Source: Listeria monocytogenes
GTDB lineage: Bacteria; Bacillota; Bacilli; Lactobacillales; Listeriaceae
Reading direction: 5' to 3'
Assembly: GCF_900187225.1 (NCBI RefSeq)
Contig: NZ_LT906436.1
Location: 1,612,001 to 1,676,000, forward strand
Length of the DNA stretch: 64,000 nucleotides
The translations under genes and the position numbers were made by a program. Numbering within the stretch: the first letter of the stretch is position 1; every line of letters starts with the position of its first letter. Under the pieces are notes generated by a model that did not search any database, was not told the DNA's origin, and saw nothing but the letters and a program-made list of their open reading frames with translations. Below, piece by piece: positions 1 to 8,631 of this stretch.

Positions 1-348
1 CGTTTCAGCTGTATGATCATCCGTTAACAGTACTTCTCCAGCTTTTGTTTCACCAGGGAAAGAAGTTGCACGCACAACAGGATAAACGTTCGCTTTATTA
101 TTTTCCAGCTCAACATTTCCCGCTGCTGCTCGAAAACCCTCTTCCACATAATAAACAATTTTTTCCACCGCTGCATCACCATCATTTTCATAGTTTGCGA
201 TGATTTGCGGGATGGTCAGTGTTACCTTTTTGCCACTTTGCACTACCGTTAGCGCGTCATTGTCTCGATTATATGAAAATTGCCGATTCGGCGCTTGCAA
301 CTCTTTTTCAAGTCTTTCTTTCATTTTTAACGTAGTCATTTTAGCCAT
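1..348 (-). CDS. ytpQ: DUF1444 family protein (YtpQ-like), 3' end beyond window
   Basis: The first 116 codons of a reading frame that runs off the left edge of the window. The start ATG at 348 follows a strong ribosome site (GGGGAGG, about 8 nt upstream). The visible part matches what I remember of the DUF1444/YtpQ family: an Arg/Lys-rich start, then a segment with [10 protein letters not shown], then [11 protein letters not shown]. No biochemical function is established for the family. It lies 34 bp downstream of the thioredoxin-like gene on the same strand, the order ytpP-ytpQ seen in Bacillus, so the two are probably one operon. The family assignment rests on synteny plus sequence resemblance. 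Confidence 0.75.
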   Translation of the reverse strand, partial: MAKMTTLKMKERLEKELQAPNRQFSYNRDNDALTVVQSGKKVTLTIPQIIANYENDGDAAVEKIVYYVEEGFRAAAGNVELENNKANVYPVVRATSFPGETKAGEVLLTDDHTAET

Positions 349-382
349 AAGTGCCTCCCCTTCCATAAAAAGCAGTCACTTT

Positions 383-694
383 TTATATCGCAGCTAGAAA
401 ATCATTAATTTCTTCTTTTGTTTTTCTGTCTTTACTTACGAAACGTCCTACTTCTTCACCGTCTTCAAACGCTAAAAAGCTTGGAATGCCAAAAATCGCT
501 AAATCAGCACATAAATCAATAAATTCATCTCGATCAACATGATAAAAGGAAAAATCCTCGTTTTCAGCTTCGATTTCAGGCATTACTGGTTCGATGAATT
601 TGCAATCGCCACACCAATCGGCACTAAACATAAAAACGGATTTGCCTTCTGATTTAATAGCATTAAATTGTTCAACTGATTCTAAGTTTTTCAT
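383..694 (-). CDS. ytpP: Thioredoxin-like protein YtpP
   Basis: A 103-residue single-domain thioredoxin fold with the redox motif WCGDC at residues 27-31 and a cis-proline segment (FGIPSF) near residue 72. The unusual active-site pair GD between the cysteines sets it apart from canonical thioredoxin (CGPC). It probably acts as a cytosolic thiol-disulfide reductant, but the substrate is unknown. I chose ATG at 694 over GTG at 700 because the AAGGAG site is 9 nt from the ATG but only 3 nt from the GTG. It sits just upstream of ytpQ, and a terminator separates it from the membrane-protein gene before it. Confidence 0.9.
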   Translation of the reverse strand: MKNLESVEQFNAIKSEGKSVFMFSADWCGDCKFIEPVMPEIEAENEDFSFYHVDRDEFIDLCADLAIFGIPSFLAFEDGEEVGRFVSKDRKTKEEINDFLAAI

Positions 695-771
695 TTCCAC
701 ACGCTCCTTCTTATCTCATACTAGTTAAATCCTAACGCCTAACAACACTTTCGTCCAGAATAACGCTCATG

Positions 772-805
772 AAAAAAGCCCAGCTCTAGTAAGGAGCTAA
801 ACTTT
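772..805 (-). terminator. Intrinsic terminator of the M42 peptidase/membrane-protein unit
   Basis: On the minus strand a 12-bp stem (arms 794-805 and 775-786, three G-U pairs) with a 7-nt loop is followed by a U run (complement of 772-777). It starts immediately after the stop codon of the small membrane protein. Confidence 0.8.
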
Positions 806-1042
806 TTACCGAACTTTCGAGCGCGCTTTTTTCTTTTCTAAAAAATCATTGAAAAAGGTGAAAAATAGCGTAATAATCCCCGCAATCAAAGTAGTCCATA
901 TCCAACCAATCTCCGAATCACGAAAATACGGCATGCTTGTAGCGTATCCTAACAAGAACACTAAGCTCGCTACCAAAAGCAGCACCCCAACTACAAAAAC
1001 CGGTTTCTTCATTATTTTATGCATTATTTTTAATTGTTTCAT
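806..1042 (-). CDS. Small two-helix membrane protein
   Basis: Up to 78 residues with two predicted transmembrane helices (about residues 14-34 and 48-66) joined by a short acidic/aromatic loop, and a strongly basic C-terminus (KKKARSK), so both ends are probably cytoplasmic. I do not recognise a named family. The start is uncertain: ATGs at 1042, 1024 and 1012 are all in frame and none has a clear ribosome site. The longest form overlaps the 3' end of the aminopeptidase gene by 26 nt, so translation is probably coupled to it. The terminator just downstream shows it is the last gene of that unit. Confidence 0.6.
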   Translation of the reverse strand: MKQLKIMHKIMKKPVFVVGVLLLVASLVFLLGYATSMPYFRDSEIGWIWTTLIAGIITLFFTFFNDFLEKKKARSKVR

Positions 1043-2090
1043 AGGTTGTTTTATCTAAACCACGAATAAGCGTTGTAATCATTTCTTTCGCAGCAGCATA
1101 GTCATCTACGTGTAAAATCGAATTAGATGAGTGAATATATCGAGCCGGAACACCGATTACCGCACTTGGAATACCACTCAGTGACGTATGCACTTTCCCA
1201 GCATCTGTTCCTCCTGGCGAAACAAAATATTGATAAGGAATTTTATTTGTTTCCGCAGTATCTAGTAAAAACTCACGCATACCACGATGCATAATCATCG
1301 TCCGGTCAAAAATACGCAATAAGAAACCTTGACCAATTTGGCCAAATTGCGATTTATTACCAGTCGTATCATTGGCAGGGCTAGCATCTAGTGCAAAAAA
1401 CAAATCTGGTTTAATCATGTTGGCACTAACACCTGCACCGCGCAACCCTACTTCTTCTTGCACATTCGCCCCAGCAAAAAGTGTATTTGGTAACGATTCG
1501 CCTTTCAATTCTTTCATAAGTTCAATCGCAAGTCCGACACCATAACGATTGTCCCATGCTTTTGCTAAAATTTTCTTCGGATTTGCAAGCGGTGTAAATT
1601 CAGCCACAGGAACAATGAATTGTCCTGGTTTAATGCCGATTTTTTCCGCATCCGCTTTATCATCTGCACCAATATCAATAAGCAAATTTTTAGGATCCGT
1701 CGGTTTACTCCGTTCAGCTTCTGATAACAAATGCGGTGGAACAGAGGCAACCACGCCAATTACAGGACCAATTGGAGTCATAATTTGCACTCGTTGCGCC
1801 TGTAAAACTTGCGGATTCCAACCACCAATTGTTTGAAAACGAAGCAAGCCGTTGTCCGTAATTTGCGTTACCATAAAGCCAACTTCATCCATATGAGCTG
1901 CAACAAGTACACGCGGGCCTTCTTCCGCTCCGTGGCGCACACCAAAAATGCCACCTAGCCCATCTTGGATAATTTCATCGGAAACTGGTTCAAGTTCTTT
2001 TCGCATAAATGCACGAATTCTATGTTCGTCACCCGAAGTACCTTGAAGTTCCGTCAATTCTTTAAACATCGCTAACGTTTCTTTTTCCAT
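1017..2090 (-). CDS. M42 family metallo-aminopeptidase (YtoP-like)
   Basis: A 357-residue cytosolic dinuclear-metal aminopeptidase of the M42 (glutamyl aminopeptidase/FrvX) family, releasing N-terminal residues from peptides. Metal-site motifs are visible in order: AAHMDEVGF (His66, Asp68), AWDNRYG (bridging Asp179), QEEVGLRGA (catalytic Glu211 with Glu212), ALDASPA (Asp234) and the last His in PARYIHSS near residue 319. The length is normal for the family. The ribosome site AAAGAGATGAT precedes the ATG. It forms a unit with the small membrane protein downstream. The divergent neighbour is the PepSY protein gene, as at the Bacillus ytoP-ytzB locus. Confidence 0.9.
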   Translation of the reverse strand: MEKETLAMFKELTELQGTSGDEHRIRAFMRKELEPVSDEIIQDGLGGIFGVRHGAEEGPRVLVAAHMDEVGFMVTQITDNGLLRFQTIGGWNPQVLQAQRVQIMTPIGPVIGVVASVPPHLLSEAERSKPTDPKNLLIDIGADDKADAEKIGIKPGQFIVPVAEFTPLANPKKILAKAWDNRYGVGLAIELMKELKGESLPNTLFAGANVQEEVGLRGAGVSANMIKPDLFFALDASPANDTTGNKSQFGQIGQGFLLRIFDRTMIMHRGMREFLLDTAETNKIPYQYFVSPGGTDAGKVHTSLSGIPSAVIGVPARYIHSSNSILHVDDYAAAKEMITTLIRGLDKTTYETIKNNA

Positions 2091-2287
2091 TAATAATCAT
2101 CTCTTTCCGTCTGAAATCTCTTTTATTATAGCAAATATTATCCGTTTCCGCTCGCCTCACTTCTCTCTTTTACCGAAAGCGCGTTCAAAAATCCTTTTAT
2201 AATCAAAAATTTGTAGTATAATGATTAAAAGAGATGTTCGTAGTAGCATCCTTTAAAAAGAATAGGAAACACTAGGGAGGAAAAGCG

Positions 2288-2599
2288 ATGAACTGGAAAG
2301 CTTTCATTGCAGGCGTTGGAGCAGGAGCAGCGGCTGGACACCTTGTTTATCATTATTTACTTAGCGATAAAACAATTTCTGGGGACGTCATCTTAGAAAA
2401 GGTAAAAGATGCATTCAAGCAAGAAGGACCAATCGAAGGTTCTTGGATTCAACTTAAAAAACAACATTACAAAAAATTCGCGATTGATACTTTCGTTTAC
2501 CACGGCGGAATCACTTGTATTCGCGAAGGCGAGAAGAAGCAATTCGAATTTATCGCAGACGCCAACACAGGAACAATCATCGACGTATATTTAGCTTAA
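2288..2599 (+). CDS. PepSY-domain membrane-anchored small protein (YtzB-like)
   Basis: A 103-residue protein with a Gly/Ala-rich N-terminal helix (residues 3-25) that could be an uncleaved anchor, then a single PepSY-like module ending in the typical FEFIADANTGTIIDVYL. PepSY domains are thought to modulate peptidases or to act outside the membrane. A role linked to the divergent aminopeptidase is only suggested by position. The ribosome site GGGAGG lies 7 nt before the ATG, and a TATAAT element stands at about 2217-2222. A strong bidirectional terminator follows. Confidence 0.75.
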   Translation: MNWKAFIAGVGAGAAAGHLVYHYLLSDKTISGDVILEKVKDAFKQEGPIEGSWIQLKKQHYKKFAIDTFVYHGGITCIREGEKKQFEFIADANTGTIIDVYLA

Positions 2600-2606
2600 A
2601 AAATAA

Positions 2607-2637
2607 AACGATTCCCCATGCGGGGAGTCGTTTTTTT
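2607..2637. terminator. Bidirectional terminator between ytzB-like gene and csoR-like gene
   Basis: An 11-bp stem (2607-2617 with 2622-2632, loop ATGC) flanked by seven T on the plus side and an A-rich stretch on the other, so it can end both converging genes. Confidence 0.9.
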
Positions 2638-2884
2638 AGCGGATAAAACTATCTATTTTCTTTTTAATTACTGCTTCGTCCGTTTCGCCTTGTTCAATTA
2701 ACTCCTTCATTTGTTCAGTGTAGATTAATTTTGCGGCAGCATCCATCGCTTTTTTCACCGCTGCTATTTGTTGCATAATAGTTTCTAAATCACGCTCTTC
2801 TTCTGTCATCGTTTTTATAGAACGTACATGTCCTTCTATCTTAGCGAATCGCGTTACCAGCGCCTTCTTTTGCTCGATATCCAT
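2636..2884 (-). CDS. CsoR/FrmR-family (DUF156) regulator lacking metal-ligand residues
   Basis: An 82-residue all-helical protein of the CsoR/RcnR/FrmR family: RFAKIEGHVRSIKTM at residues 10-24, a central QQIAAVKKAMD helix and a charged tail. The Cys-His-Cys ligands of copper-type CsoR are absent. The helix-2 cysteine position is Leu (RDLETIMQQ), the His/Cys pair of helix 3 is replaced (YTEQMKEL), and the protein has no cysteine at all, so it cannot sense Cu(I) or persulfide in the usual way. I chose ATG at 2884 because GGGGG lies 5-8 nt upstream. Longer in-frame starts have no ribosome site. It appears to be alone in its transcription unit; the target gene is unknown. Confidence 0.8.
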   Translation of the reverse strand: MDIEQKKALVTRFAKIEGHVRSIKTMTEEERDLETIMQQIAAVKKAMDAAAKLIYTEQMKELIEQGETDEAVIKKKIDSFIR

Positions 2885-2912
2885 ATATACCCCCTTATAG
2901 TATACCATGCGA

Positions 2913-2994
2913 TAACCCCCTACCCAGGATATCATATTGGCTATTTTAAAGTATTTATAAATATAATTATACCACAAAATAAAAATACCCTCAA
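2913..2994 (-). promoter_or_regulatory. Promoter and G-rich element ahead of the csoR-like gene
   Basis: -35 TTGAGG (2989-2994), 17-bp spacer, -10 TATAAT (2966-2971) on the minus strand. Downstream of the predicted start, around 2913-2932, lies CCTGGGTAGGGGG, which resembles the G-tract operators bound by CsoR/FrmR proteins, so autoregulation is plausible. The -35 overlaps the U-tract of the upstream gene's terminator. Confidence 0.6.
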
Positions 2995-3017
2995 AAAAAG
3001 AAGTGATTTCTCACTTC
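2993..3017 (-). terminator. Terminator of the ytnP-like gene
   Basis: A 7-bp stem GAAGTGA/TCACTTC (3011-3017 with 3000-3006), 4-nt loop, then seven U on the minus strand. Confidence 0.8.
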
Positions 3018-3869
3018 CTAATTCCGATGTTCTATTTTTAATTCAGCCTTAACATTTCCATTTTCAGCAATTTGAACTGCTCGGAATCTGGAATCATGGT
3101 AAGATAAAAACCAATAATTCGCACCGAAAGTTTGCTTGAAAATTGCTTGTTTAGCAGAGATGGAAGTCATTGGATAATCATCATACGCAGTCACCCAAAG
3201 TACATTTTGATGAGCAAAAGTTGGGAAAATATCCGCCATATGAATTGCTTTTTCTCCATCTGATTCTAGCCAAATAACCGAATGCCCATTGCTATGTCCA
3301 CCAGTGTGCGTCATTTTAATTGCATCGTTGAATTCTTTTTCTTTGGTAAATGTATGGATTTGTCCTTCTATCCTTAGCCAGTTTTCTTGCCAGTAAGTTG
3401 CTTTGGAACGAATGTTGGGGTGTTGCATCTCTTCCCATTCTGTTTCCGAAGTCCAAATTTCCGCGTTTGGAAAGATGGAGTAATCATTCCCTTCTTCCGA
3501 AATGCCTGTCAGACCTAACACGTGATCGAAGTGCAAATGCGTCATCAAAACATAATCAATGTCTTCTGGAGCGATGGATAATTGCGCCAAATCTTCTAGC
3601 ACGAATGATTCTTCCGTCACTCCATAATTACGTTTTTGTTTTTCTGTAAGTCGTCTGTTCCCTAACCCACTATCTATTAAATAATTTTTGCCTAAGTACT
3701 GAAAAAACATCGGATCGGTTACGTTAGCCAATTGATTTTTGTCGTTTACTGGATATTTTTTCTCCCATAAAGGTTTTGGTACAACGCCAAACATTGCTCC
3801 GCCGTCGAAATGAGTATATCCTCCACGTAACCAATAAATCTTTATTTTACCAATTTGAATGGAATCCAC
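3018..3869 (-). CDS. ytnP: Metallo-beta-lactamase-fold hydrolase, YtnP/lactonase-like
   Basis: A 283-residue metallo-beta-lactamase-fold enzyme with the zinc motif THLHFDHVLG, further ligands in THTGGHSNGH and an Asp in HMADIFPT. The closest family I know is YtnP, a lactonase-like enzyme reported in Bacillus to interfere with Streptomyces signalling. The acyl-homoserine-lactone lactonases are cousins. The actual substrate here is unknown. I chose GTG at 3869 because GGAGG lies 8 nt upstream; the alternative TTG at 3884 overlaps that ribosome site. The neighbours trmB and the APH-like kinase lie upstream on the same strand, as in Bacillus, but a terminator separates trmB from this gene. Confidence 0.85.
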   Translation of the reverse strand: MDSIQIGKIKIYWLRGGYTHFDGGAMFGVVPKPLWEKKYPVNDKNQLANVTDPMFFQYLGKNYLIDSGLGNRRLTEKQKRNYGVTEESFVLEDLAQLSIAPEDIDYVLMTHLHFDHVLGLTGISEEGNDYSIFPNAEIWTSETEWEEMQHPNIRSKATYWQENWLRIEGQIHTFTKEKEFNDAIKMTHTGGHSNGHSVIWLESDGEKAIHMADIFPTFAHQNVLWVTAYDDYPMTSISAKQAIFKQTFGANYWFLSYHDSRFRAVQIAENGNVKAELKIEHRN

Positions 3870-3886
3870 TTTTAACACCTCCAATT

Positions 3887-3922
3887 AAAAATAAAAACCA
3901 GATGCAGCAGATGCATCTGGTT
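3887..3922 (-). terminator. Terminator after trmB
   Basis: An 11-bp perfect stem (3912-3922 with 3896-3906, 5-nt loop) followed on the minus strand by a UUUUAUUUUU tail. Confidence 0.9.
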
Positions 3923-3929
3923 ATCTTAG

Positions 3930-4574
3930 TTAATTTCTATCAAATTTTGCTTCAAGACGATAGATGGGGAATCCTTTAGCTGAAAATTTTTCTTCGTATT
4001 CAGTTTTGATATTCCCTTCGTAATCGCTATTATGCAAATCAAGCGACACAAATGTTAATAACATATTGTATTCCGAAAAAGCTACTAGCGAATATTCAAA
4101 CAAACTGCGATTATCTGTTTTGAAATGAATCTCCCCTGCTTTCGGCAACAGTCTCTCATAAATAGTTAAGAACGTCGGGTTTGTTAGCCTACGTTTTGTA
4201 TGGCGTTTTTTCGGCCATGGATCGGAGAAATTTAAATAAATTTGCGCTATTTCTCCTTTTTCAAAACAATCTTCTAATAGTTTAGCATCTCTAGCAACTA
4301 AGCGTAAATTAGGAACATCTACTTCAATTGCTTTATCAAGTGCCGAAACGAGAACACTTTCAATCATTTCGATGCCGATATAGTTAATTTCTGGATTTGC
4401 TTTTGCCATACCACTAATAAACTGCCCTTTGCCAGAACCAATTTCGATATGGATTGGATTGTCATTTCCGAATACTTCATGCCACTGACCTTTGAAATCT
4501 TCTGGGTTTTTGATGTAAATTGCTGGAAATTCTTCCAATCTATCTTTTGCCCACGGTTTATGTTTTACGCGCAT
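3930..4574 (-). CDS. trmB: tRNA (guanine-N7-)-methyltransferase
   Basis: A 214-residue SAM-dependent methyltransferase forming m7G46 in the variable loop of tRNAs. Family marks: [11 protein letters not shown] (SAM loop, about residues 40-50), GIEMIESVL, and the hallmark [16 protein letters not shown] with the catalytic Asp, followed by [13 protein letters not shown]. The length is standard. The ATG follows GAGGTG, which overlaps the stop of the kinase gene upstream, so the two are translationally linked. A strong terminator follows. Confidence 0.95.
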   Translation of the reverse strand: MRVKHKPWAKDRLEEFPAIYIKNPEDFKGQWHEVFGNDNPIHIEIGSGKGQFISGMAKANPEINYIGIEMIESVLVSALDKAIEVDVPNLRLVARDAKLLEDCFEKGEIAQIYLNFSDPWPKKRHTKRRLTNPTFLTIYERLLPKAGEIHFKTDNRSLFEYSLVAFSEYNMLLTFVSLDLHNSDYEGNIKTEYEEKFSAKGFPIYRLEAKFDRN

Positions 4575-4580
4575 CTTTCT

Positions 4581-5363
4581 TTACACCTCATCATCTTCTA
4601 TTGCATTTTGAAAAATTTGTTTTGCTCGTTCATTCGCTTCGTCTGTTTGATTAGTCGTGAGTTGCATAACCGTTTGACAAATCGTATACCATTTTAATTT
4701 GCGATGTAATTCTTCGGTTAATGTGGTGCCGTAATTAGACAGCCAACTTACCCAATCTTCGCGTGGGATATATTGGTATAAAATCATCCCGATATCATTC
4801 GCAGGGTCTGCAAGCATTGCTCCATCCCAATCAACTAGAAACAGTTCGTTTTCTTCAGAAATAATCCAATTATTATGGTTAACATCTCCGTGACAAACCA
4901 CATAATTGTTCGTCTGAGCAGCAGAGAGATTCTGTTCTAAATAGTGGACTGCTTCAATTATTTCTTTTGATAGATTGTTATTAGCTCTTGTGTTTACTTT
5001 TACGAGACTCAAAAGTTGATCTGCAGAGAAATAGCAGTTTTCGATTTTCGCTAGCATGTGTTGTAAATTTTCTGAACGATGGATTTTCGCTAATAGTTTT
5101 GCCACTCGCGGTCCAACCATTTCTTCACGTGTCAAAATGTGACAATTCACCCATTTTTGAGCTGTTATTACGTCCCCATTCTCCACGCGTCTCGTCCAAA
5201 CTAATTTTGGAACGATATTCTCTACAGAAAGCGCAGCTAAAAAAGGCGAAGAATTTCTTTTTAAAAAGAATTTTTCGTCTTCATGTGTTGCAACGAATGC
5301 TTGGCCAGTTTCCCCTCCGGCCGGGGCTATGTCATATTCTCTCCCAAAAAAGTTATCTTTCAT
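4581..5363 (-). CDS. ytmP: APH/choline-kinase-like phosphotransferase (YtmP-like)
   Basis: A 260-residue protein-kinase-fold phosphotransferase with the catalytic loop VCHGDVNHNNWII, where the Asp is the base, and the metal-binding LVDWDGAMLADPANDIG. The N-terminal lobe has FFLKRNSSP with the ATP-binding Lys. The family includes choline kinases and aminoglycoside phosphotransferases. The substrate here is unknown, and I would not call it a resistance gene. It is the first gene before trmB, as in Bacillus. The ATG at 5363 follows AAAGGTG at a slightly long spacing. About 200 bp of non-coding DNA lies upstream, with no confident promoter. Confidence 0.85.
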   Translation of the reverse strand: MKDNFFGREYDIAPAGGETGQAFVATHEDEKFFLKRNSSPFLAALSVENIVPKLVWTRRVENGDVITAQKWVNCHILTREEMVGPRVAKLLAKIHRSENLQHMLAKIENCYFSADQLLSLVKVNTRANNNLSKEIIEAVHYLEQNLSAAQTNNYVVCHGDVNHNNWIISEENELFLVDWDGAMLADPANDIGMILYQYIPREDWVSWLSNYGTTLTEELHRKLKWYTICQTVMQLTTNQTDEANERAKQIFQNAIEDDEV

Positions 5364-5529
5364 TTACATGCACACCTTTTATTAGCTCTTTGCAACTTCA
5401 TTATCCCTCGTTTATTTCACTTCCGAACAAATAGGTAACTATTCATGATTTTACTTCTCTTAGCCCCACTAGTCAAGTCAACATATGTTCGTTATACGTT
5501 TTTTTTTACAAATTTACTTCATTTATGCC

Positions 5530-5567
5530 AAAAAAGCGCATTCCACAAAAATGGAACGCGCTTTTTC
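5530..5567 (-). terminator. Terminator of the MarR-MFS operon
   Basis: A 15-bp stem (5552-5566 with 5531-5545, one G-U pair) and 6-nt loop. U-rich on both sides, so it may work in both directions, but the only gene reaching it is the MFS transporter on the minus strand. Confidence 0.85.
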
Positions 5568-5571
5568 GTGA

Positions 5572-7041
5572 TTATGCTTTTTCCGTTTTAGTAACAATTG
5601 GATCCATGGCACTTCTATTTTTTTGTATAAATAGTGCTAGAACACAAGCGACTACAGAAAGAATTCCCGCTACTAAAAAGGCGGTTTCTATTCCGTGGAT
5701 GAGGACATGGTTGGCAATATCAGTTTTAGTTTTGCCAATGACATCAGCTGGTCCGAGTTTAGTGGCAAAACTTGCTGCGCTCTTAGACATGACGGTTATA
5801 AGTGCAGCTGTCCCGATTGAACCAGCAACTTGACGCATAGTGTTAAACATCGCTGAACCGTGGGATGCTAGTTTTAATGGAAGTGAATTAAGGGCAGCTG
5901 TTTGTAGCGGCATCATGACCATCGCCATCCCTGCAGAACGAATCGTTTGTACGATAATAATAAAAGTTAACGTAGTGGATTCATCCAAATTTGTAAACAT
6001 GAAAGTCGATCCCGCCATAATAATCAAGCCGACAAGTGATAAATATTTAGCCCCAAAACGGTCAAACATTACCCCTGTTACAGGCGAAAGTATCGCCGTG
6101 ACGAGTGCACCTGGCAAGAGAACTAATCCAGATTCCAAAGGTGAAAATCCTCTAACTGTTTGTAAGAAAATTGGTAGTAATAACATGCCGCCAAAAAGTC
6201 CCATTACCACAAAGAAACTAATTGCTGTTGTAAGTGCAAATGTAGGATATTTAAATACTCTAAAGTTAAGCAGTGGCGCTTTGTTGCTTGTTTGATAACG
6301 GATAAATATTCCTAGCACTACTAGACCAAGAATAATAAATCCAGCTACTTTCCAAGTTAACCAATCATGGTCTCCAGCATTACTAAATCCTAGTAATAAA
6401 CTACCAAACCCAACTGTTGACATGATAACCCCAAGGACGTCGAGTTTCGGGAAAGTTCTTTTTCCGACATTTTTAAGTAAGAAAATCGCTACGACAATAT
6501 CAAGAATCGCGAACGGAATAATAATAAAGAATAAATTGCGCCAATCATATTGTTGAACAATCCAACCTGAAAGTGTCGGACCAATTGCTGGGGCAAAGTT
6601 CATAGCAAGACCAATTAAGCCCATCGCTCGCCCTCTTCGTTCCATCGGGAATAAGTTTAATACCACAACTGTAAGAAGTGGCATAACAATCCCAGCACCA
6701 ATTGCTTGTACCATACGCCCAGCAATCAGCATGGTATAATCTGTGGCGAATCCGCCAATTGCTGTACCAATCGCAAAGGTAATCATCGCGAATAAGTAAA
6801 GCTGACGCGTTGTAAATCGTTCAATTAAAAAGGCCGTCATTGGAATCATGACACCATTAACTAACATAAATCCAGTTGATAACCATTGTCCTTGACTGGC
6901 TGTAATTCCAAAATCTTTCATAATACTTGGTAGCGCGACATTCATCAACGTTTGGTTGAGAATGGTAACAAAGGCGCCCATAAGCATAACAATCAAAATA
7001 CCGTTACGCTTCACTGATGTACTTGCTGCTTTCATATTCAA
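5572..7041 (-). CDS. MFS drug efflux transporter, DHA2 (EmrB/QacA) family
   Basis: A 489-residue integral membrane protein with about 14 hydrophobic segments, typical of DHA2 proton-coupled drug exporters. Motif A-like and motif C-like stretches are visible (GRMVQAIGAGIVMPL and NFAPAIGPTLSGWIV), and the N-terminus reads LNQTLMNVALPSI as in EmrB. It probably expels amphipathic drugs. The likely start is TTG at 7041, with GGGAAGG 7 nt upstream; it overlaps the marR stop in a TTGA arrangement, so translation is coupled to the regulator. ATG at 7035 is an alternative. The MarR protein encoded just upstream is its likely local repressor. Confidence 0.9.
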   Translation of the reverse strand: MNMKAASTSVKRNGILIVMLMGAFVTILNQTLMNVALPSIMKDFGITASQGQWLSTGFMLVNGVMIPMTAFLIERFTTRQLYLFAMITFAIGTAIGGFATDYTMLIAGRMVQAIGAGIVMPLLTVVVLNLFPMERRGRAMGLIGLAMNFAPAIGPTLSGWIVQQYDWRNLFFIIIPFAILDIVVAIFLLKNVGKRTFPKLDVLGVIMSTVGFGSLLLGFSNAGDHDWLTWKVAGFIILGLVVLGIFIRYQTSNKAPLLNFRVFKYPTFALTTAISFFVVMGLFGGMLLLPIFLQTVRGFSPLESGLVLLPGALVTAILSPVTGVMFDRFGAKYLSLVGLIIMAGSTFMFTNLDESTTLTFIIIVQTIRSAGMAMVMMPLQTAALNSLPLKLASHGSAMFNTMRQVAGSIGTAALITVMSKSAASFATKLGPADVIGKTKTDIANHVLIHGIETAFLVAGILSVVACVLALFIQKNRSAMDPIVTKTEKA

Positions 7042-7478
7042 TCTCGTGCACCTTCCCTTTCCAAAATGGTAATAATTTCTTGGTGCATTTTTAGCATTTC
7101 TTTTAACCGATCCTCGCCAATCTCTAAGATAGGTTCTAAACGGTTGAAGAATACATGATACGTTTCTGCTGCTTTTGTAGCTCCTTTTTCAGTTAATTCT
7201 AAGCTGAGTGCGCGACGATTATTTTCATTTCTTGTACGCTTTAAAAATCCCGCTTTTACTAATCGATCTACAATACCAGATACAGTACTTTTACCAAGCT
7301 TCATTCGTTCTGCTAATTCGCCAAGTGTTAATTCTGATTCTCTTTGTAATTCTCTGATTGCAAGTAATTGGGTTGTAGTAATCTCTCGGTTCGCAGCTTC
7401 TTCAGCTAGCACGTGATGTGTTTTTCGTTGTACTTCGCGAAAAGAGAAAATGACCTCTTTCACCAATTTTTCATCCAT
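7038..7478 (-). CDS. MarR-family transcriptional regulator
   Basis: A 146-residue winged-helix regulator. The recognition-helix region LTLGELAERMKLGKSTVSGIVDRL and the wing FLKRTRNENNRR fit MarR/SlyA. It sits at the head of a two-gene operon with an MFS efflux pump, the classical arrangement of a ligand-responsive autorepressor and its pump. The ATG follows GGAGGG with 5-nt spacing. A consensus promoter and an inverted repeat lie directly upstream. The ligand cannot be read from the sequence. Confidence 0.9.
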   Translation of the reverse strand: MDEKLVKEVIFSFREVQRKTHHVLAEEAANREITTTQLLAIRELQRESELTLGELAERMKLGKSTVSGIVDRLVKAGFLKRTRNENNRRALSLELTEKGATKAAETYHVFFNRLEPILEIGEDRLKEMLKMHQEIITILEREGARD

Positions 7479-7494
7479 GACTTCCCTCCATATT

Positions 7495-7565
7495 GTTCGC
7501 TCTCAAATATTTCGTATGCGAACTATTAGCCTTTTGAATTATACACCCTGTAAAAAATTTGTCAA
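7495..7565 (-). promoter_or_regulatory. marR promoter with palindromic operator
   Basis: Minus-strand promoter: -35 TTGACA (7560-7565), 16-bp spacer, -10 TATAAT (7538-7543). Just downstream, TTCGCATACGAA (7511-7522) has dyad symmetry (TTCG N4 CGAA), and a larger repeat GTTCGC...GCGAAC spans 7495-7523. The position at +8 to +36 suits autorepression by the adjacent MarR protein. Confidence 0.75.
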
Positions 7566-7663
7566 TCGCTTTAAATGGCACTTTTAAGTATGAAAGCGAC
7601 ACCAATTGAGTATTTTCAACGAATAAAAAAGTTATATAAATTTTTACATAGGTATCAAAGCAC

Positions 7664-7692
7664 AAAAAACCTTCCTGAAATAGGAAGGTTTT
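7664..7692 (-). terminator. Terminator of the D-amino-acid aminotransferase gene
   Basis: An 11-bp stem (7682-7692 with 7666-7676), 5-nt loop, U run on the minus strand. Confidence 0.9.
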
Positions 7693-7700
7693 CTACTATG

Positions 7701-8570
7701 TTATTTTGCAAACTCTAATTCGCCACATGCACGAGTGATTTCTTCTACAAAATATTGATGAAGTTGCGCTGTAATTGGTCCACGTTTTCCGTCAGCTACT
7801 TGAACTCCGTCAATATGCGTAATAGGTGTAATTTCAATAGTTGTACTTGAAATGAACACTTCATCCGCTTCACGAAGGTCTGTTAAAGTGAAATCCGCTT
7901 CTTTAACAGGAATGCCATTCTTTTTCGCAACATCAATGATAACTTGACGAGTGATACCATTTAAGATTAAGTTATCTGCCGCATGCGTCCATAATACACC
8001 ATCTTTAATAATAGAAACGTTTGAAGCAGAACATTCTGTTACTTGTTCCCCGCGATGTAAAATAGCTTCCAAAGCATTTTGTTGATGTGCTTTATTTTTT
8101 GCTAGAATATTTCCTAAAAGGTTTAAGCTCTTAATATCACAGCGTAACCAGCGCACATCTTCTTCTGTAATCGCCGTTCCACCTTCAACGAATTGACGCT
8201 CGTTTCTAGGTACTTCACGAGCTGCTGCTGTTAAAACGCCTTCTAGAGGGAAATCATCAGGGATTACATGATTACGTGGGTTTTGAACACCACGAGTCAC
8301 TTGTAAATAGACATTCCCTGTATTGATATTATTTTCGGCAACTAATTTTTCAAGTAATTCACGTAGCTCTTCTTTGGAATAAGGAATAACTAAGTCAATT
8401 TTTGCTGCACTAGCATATAAGCGATCAATGTGTTCATTATAAGTAAAGAATTTTCCATTATATAGACGAACTACTTCATATACACCATCACCAAACTGAT
8501 ATCCGCGGTCTTCAATGTCAACTGTGGCATCTTCTCTTTCAACTAAATGGTTATTTACTAATACTTTCAT
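7701..8570 (-). CDS. dat: D-amino-acid (D-alanine) aminotransferase
   Basis: A 289-residue class IV PLP aminotransferase interconverting D-alanine and 2-oxoglutarate with pyruvate and D-glutamate, supplying D-Glu for peptidoglycan. The catalytic lysine lies in RCDIKSLNLLGNIL (about residue 146). VTECSASNVSII and SSTTIEITPI are further cofactor and substrate contacts. D-specific features include RGYQFGDGVYEV near the N-terminus. The length equals that of the Bacillus enzyme. AAGGAG lies 11 nt before the ATG. It follows pepV on the same strand, a pairing also common in Listeria and staphylococci. Confidence 0.95.
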   Translation of the reverse strand: MKVLVNNHLVEREDATVDIEDRGYQFGDGVYEVVRLYNGKFFTYNEHIDRLYASAAKIDLVIPYSKEELRELLEKLVAENNINTGNVYLQVTRGVQNPRNHVIPDDFPLEGVLTAAAREVPRNERQFVEGGTAITEEDVRWLRCDIKSLNLLGNILAKNKAHQQNALEAILHRGEQVTECSASNVSIIKDGVLWTHAADNLILNGITRQVIIDVAKKNGIPVKEADFTLTDLREADEVFISSTTIEITPITHIDGVQVADGKRGPITAQLHQYFVEEITRACGELEFAK

Positions 8571-8631
8571 CTCGAGTCTCTCCTTGCATAGTTAATTTTT
8601 GGAACTATCTAAAAACTTAATGAAACAAAGA

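Noticed and set aside
7471-7665. A 64-codon ORF upstream of marR
   Set aside because: It spans the marR promoter and operator and has no ribosome site.
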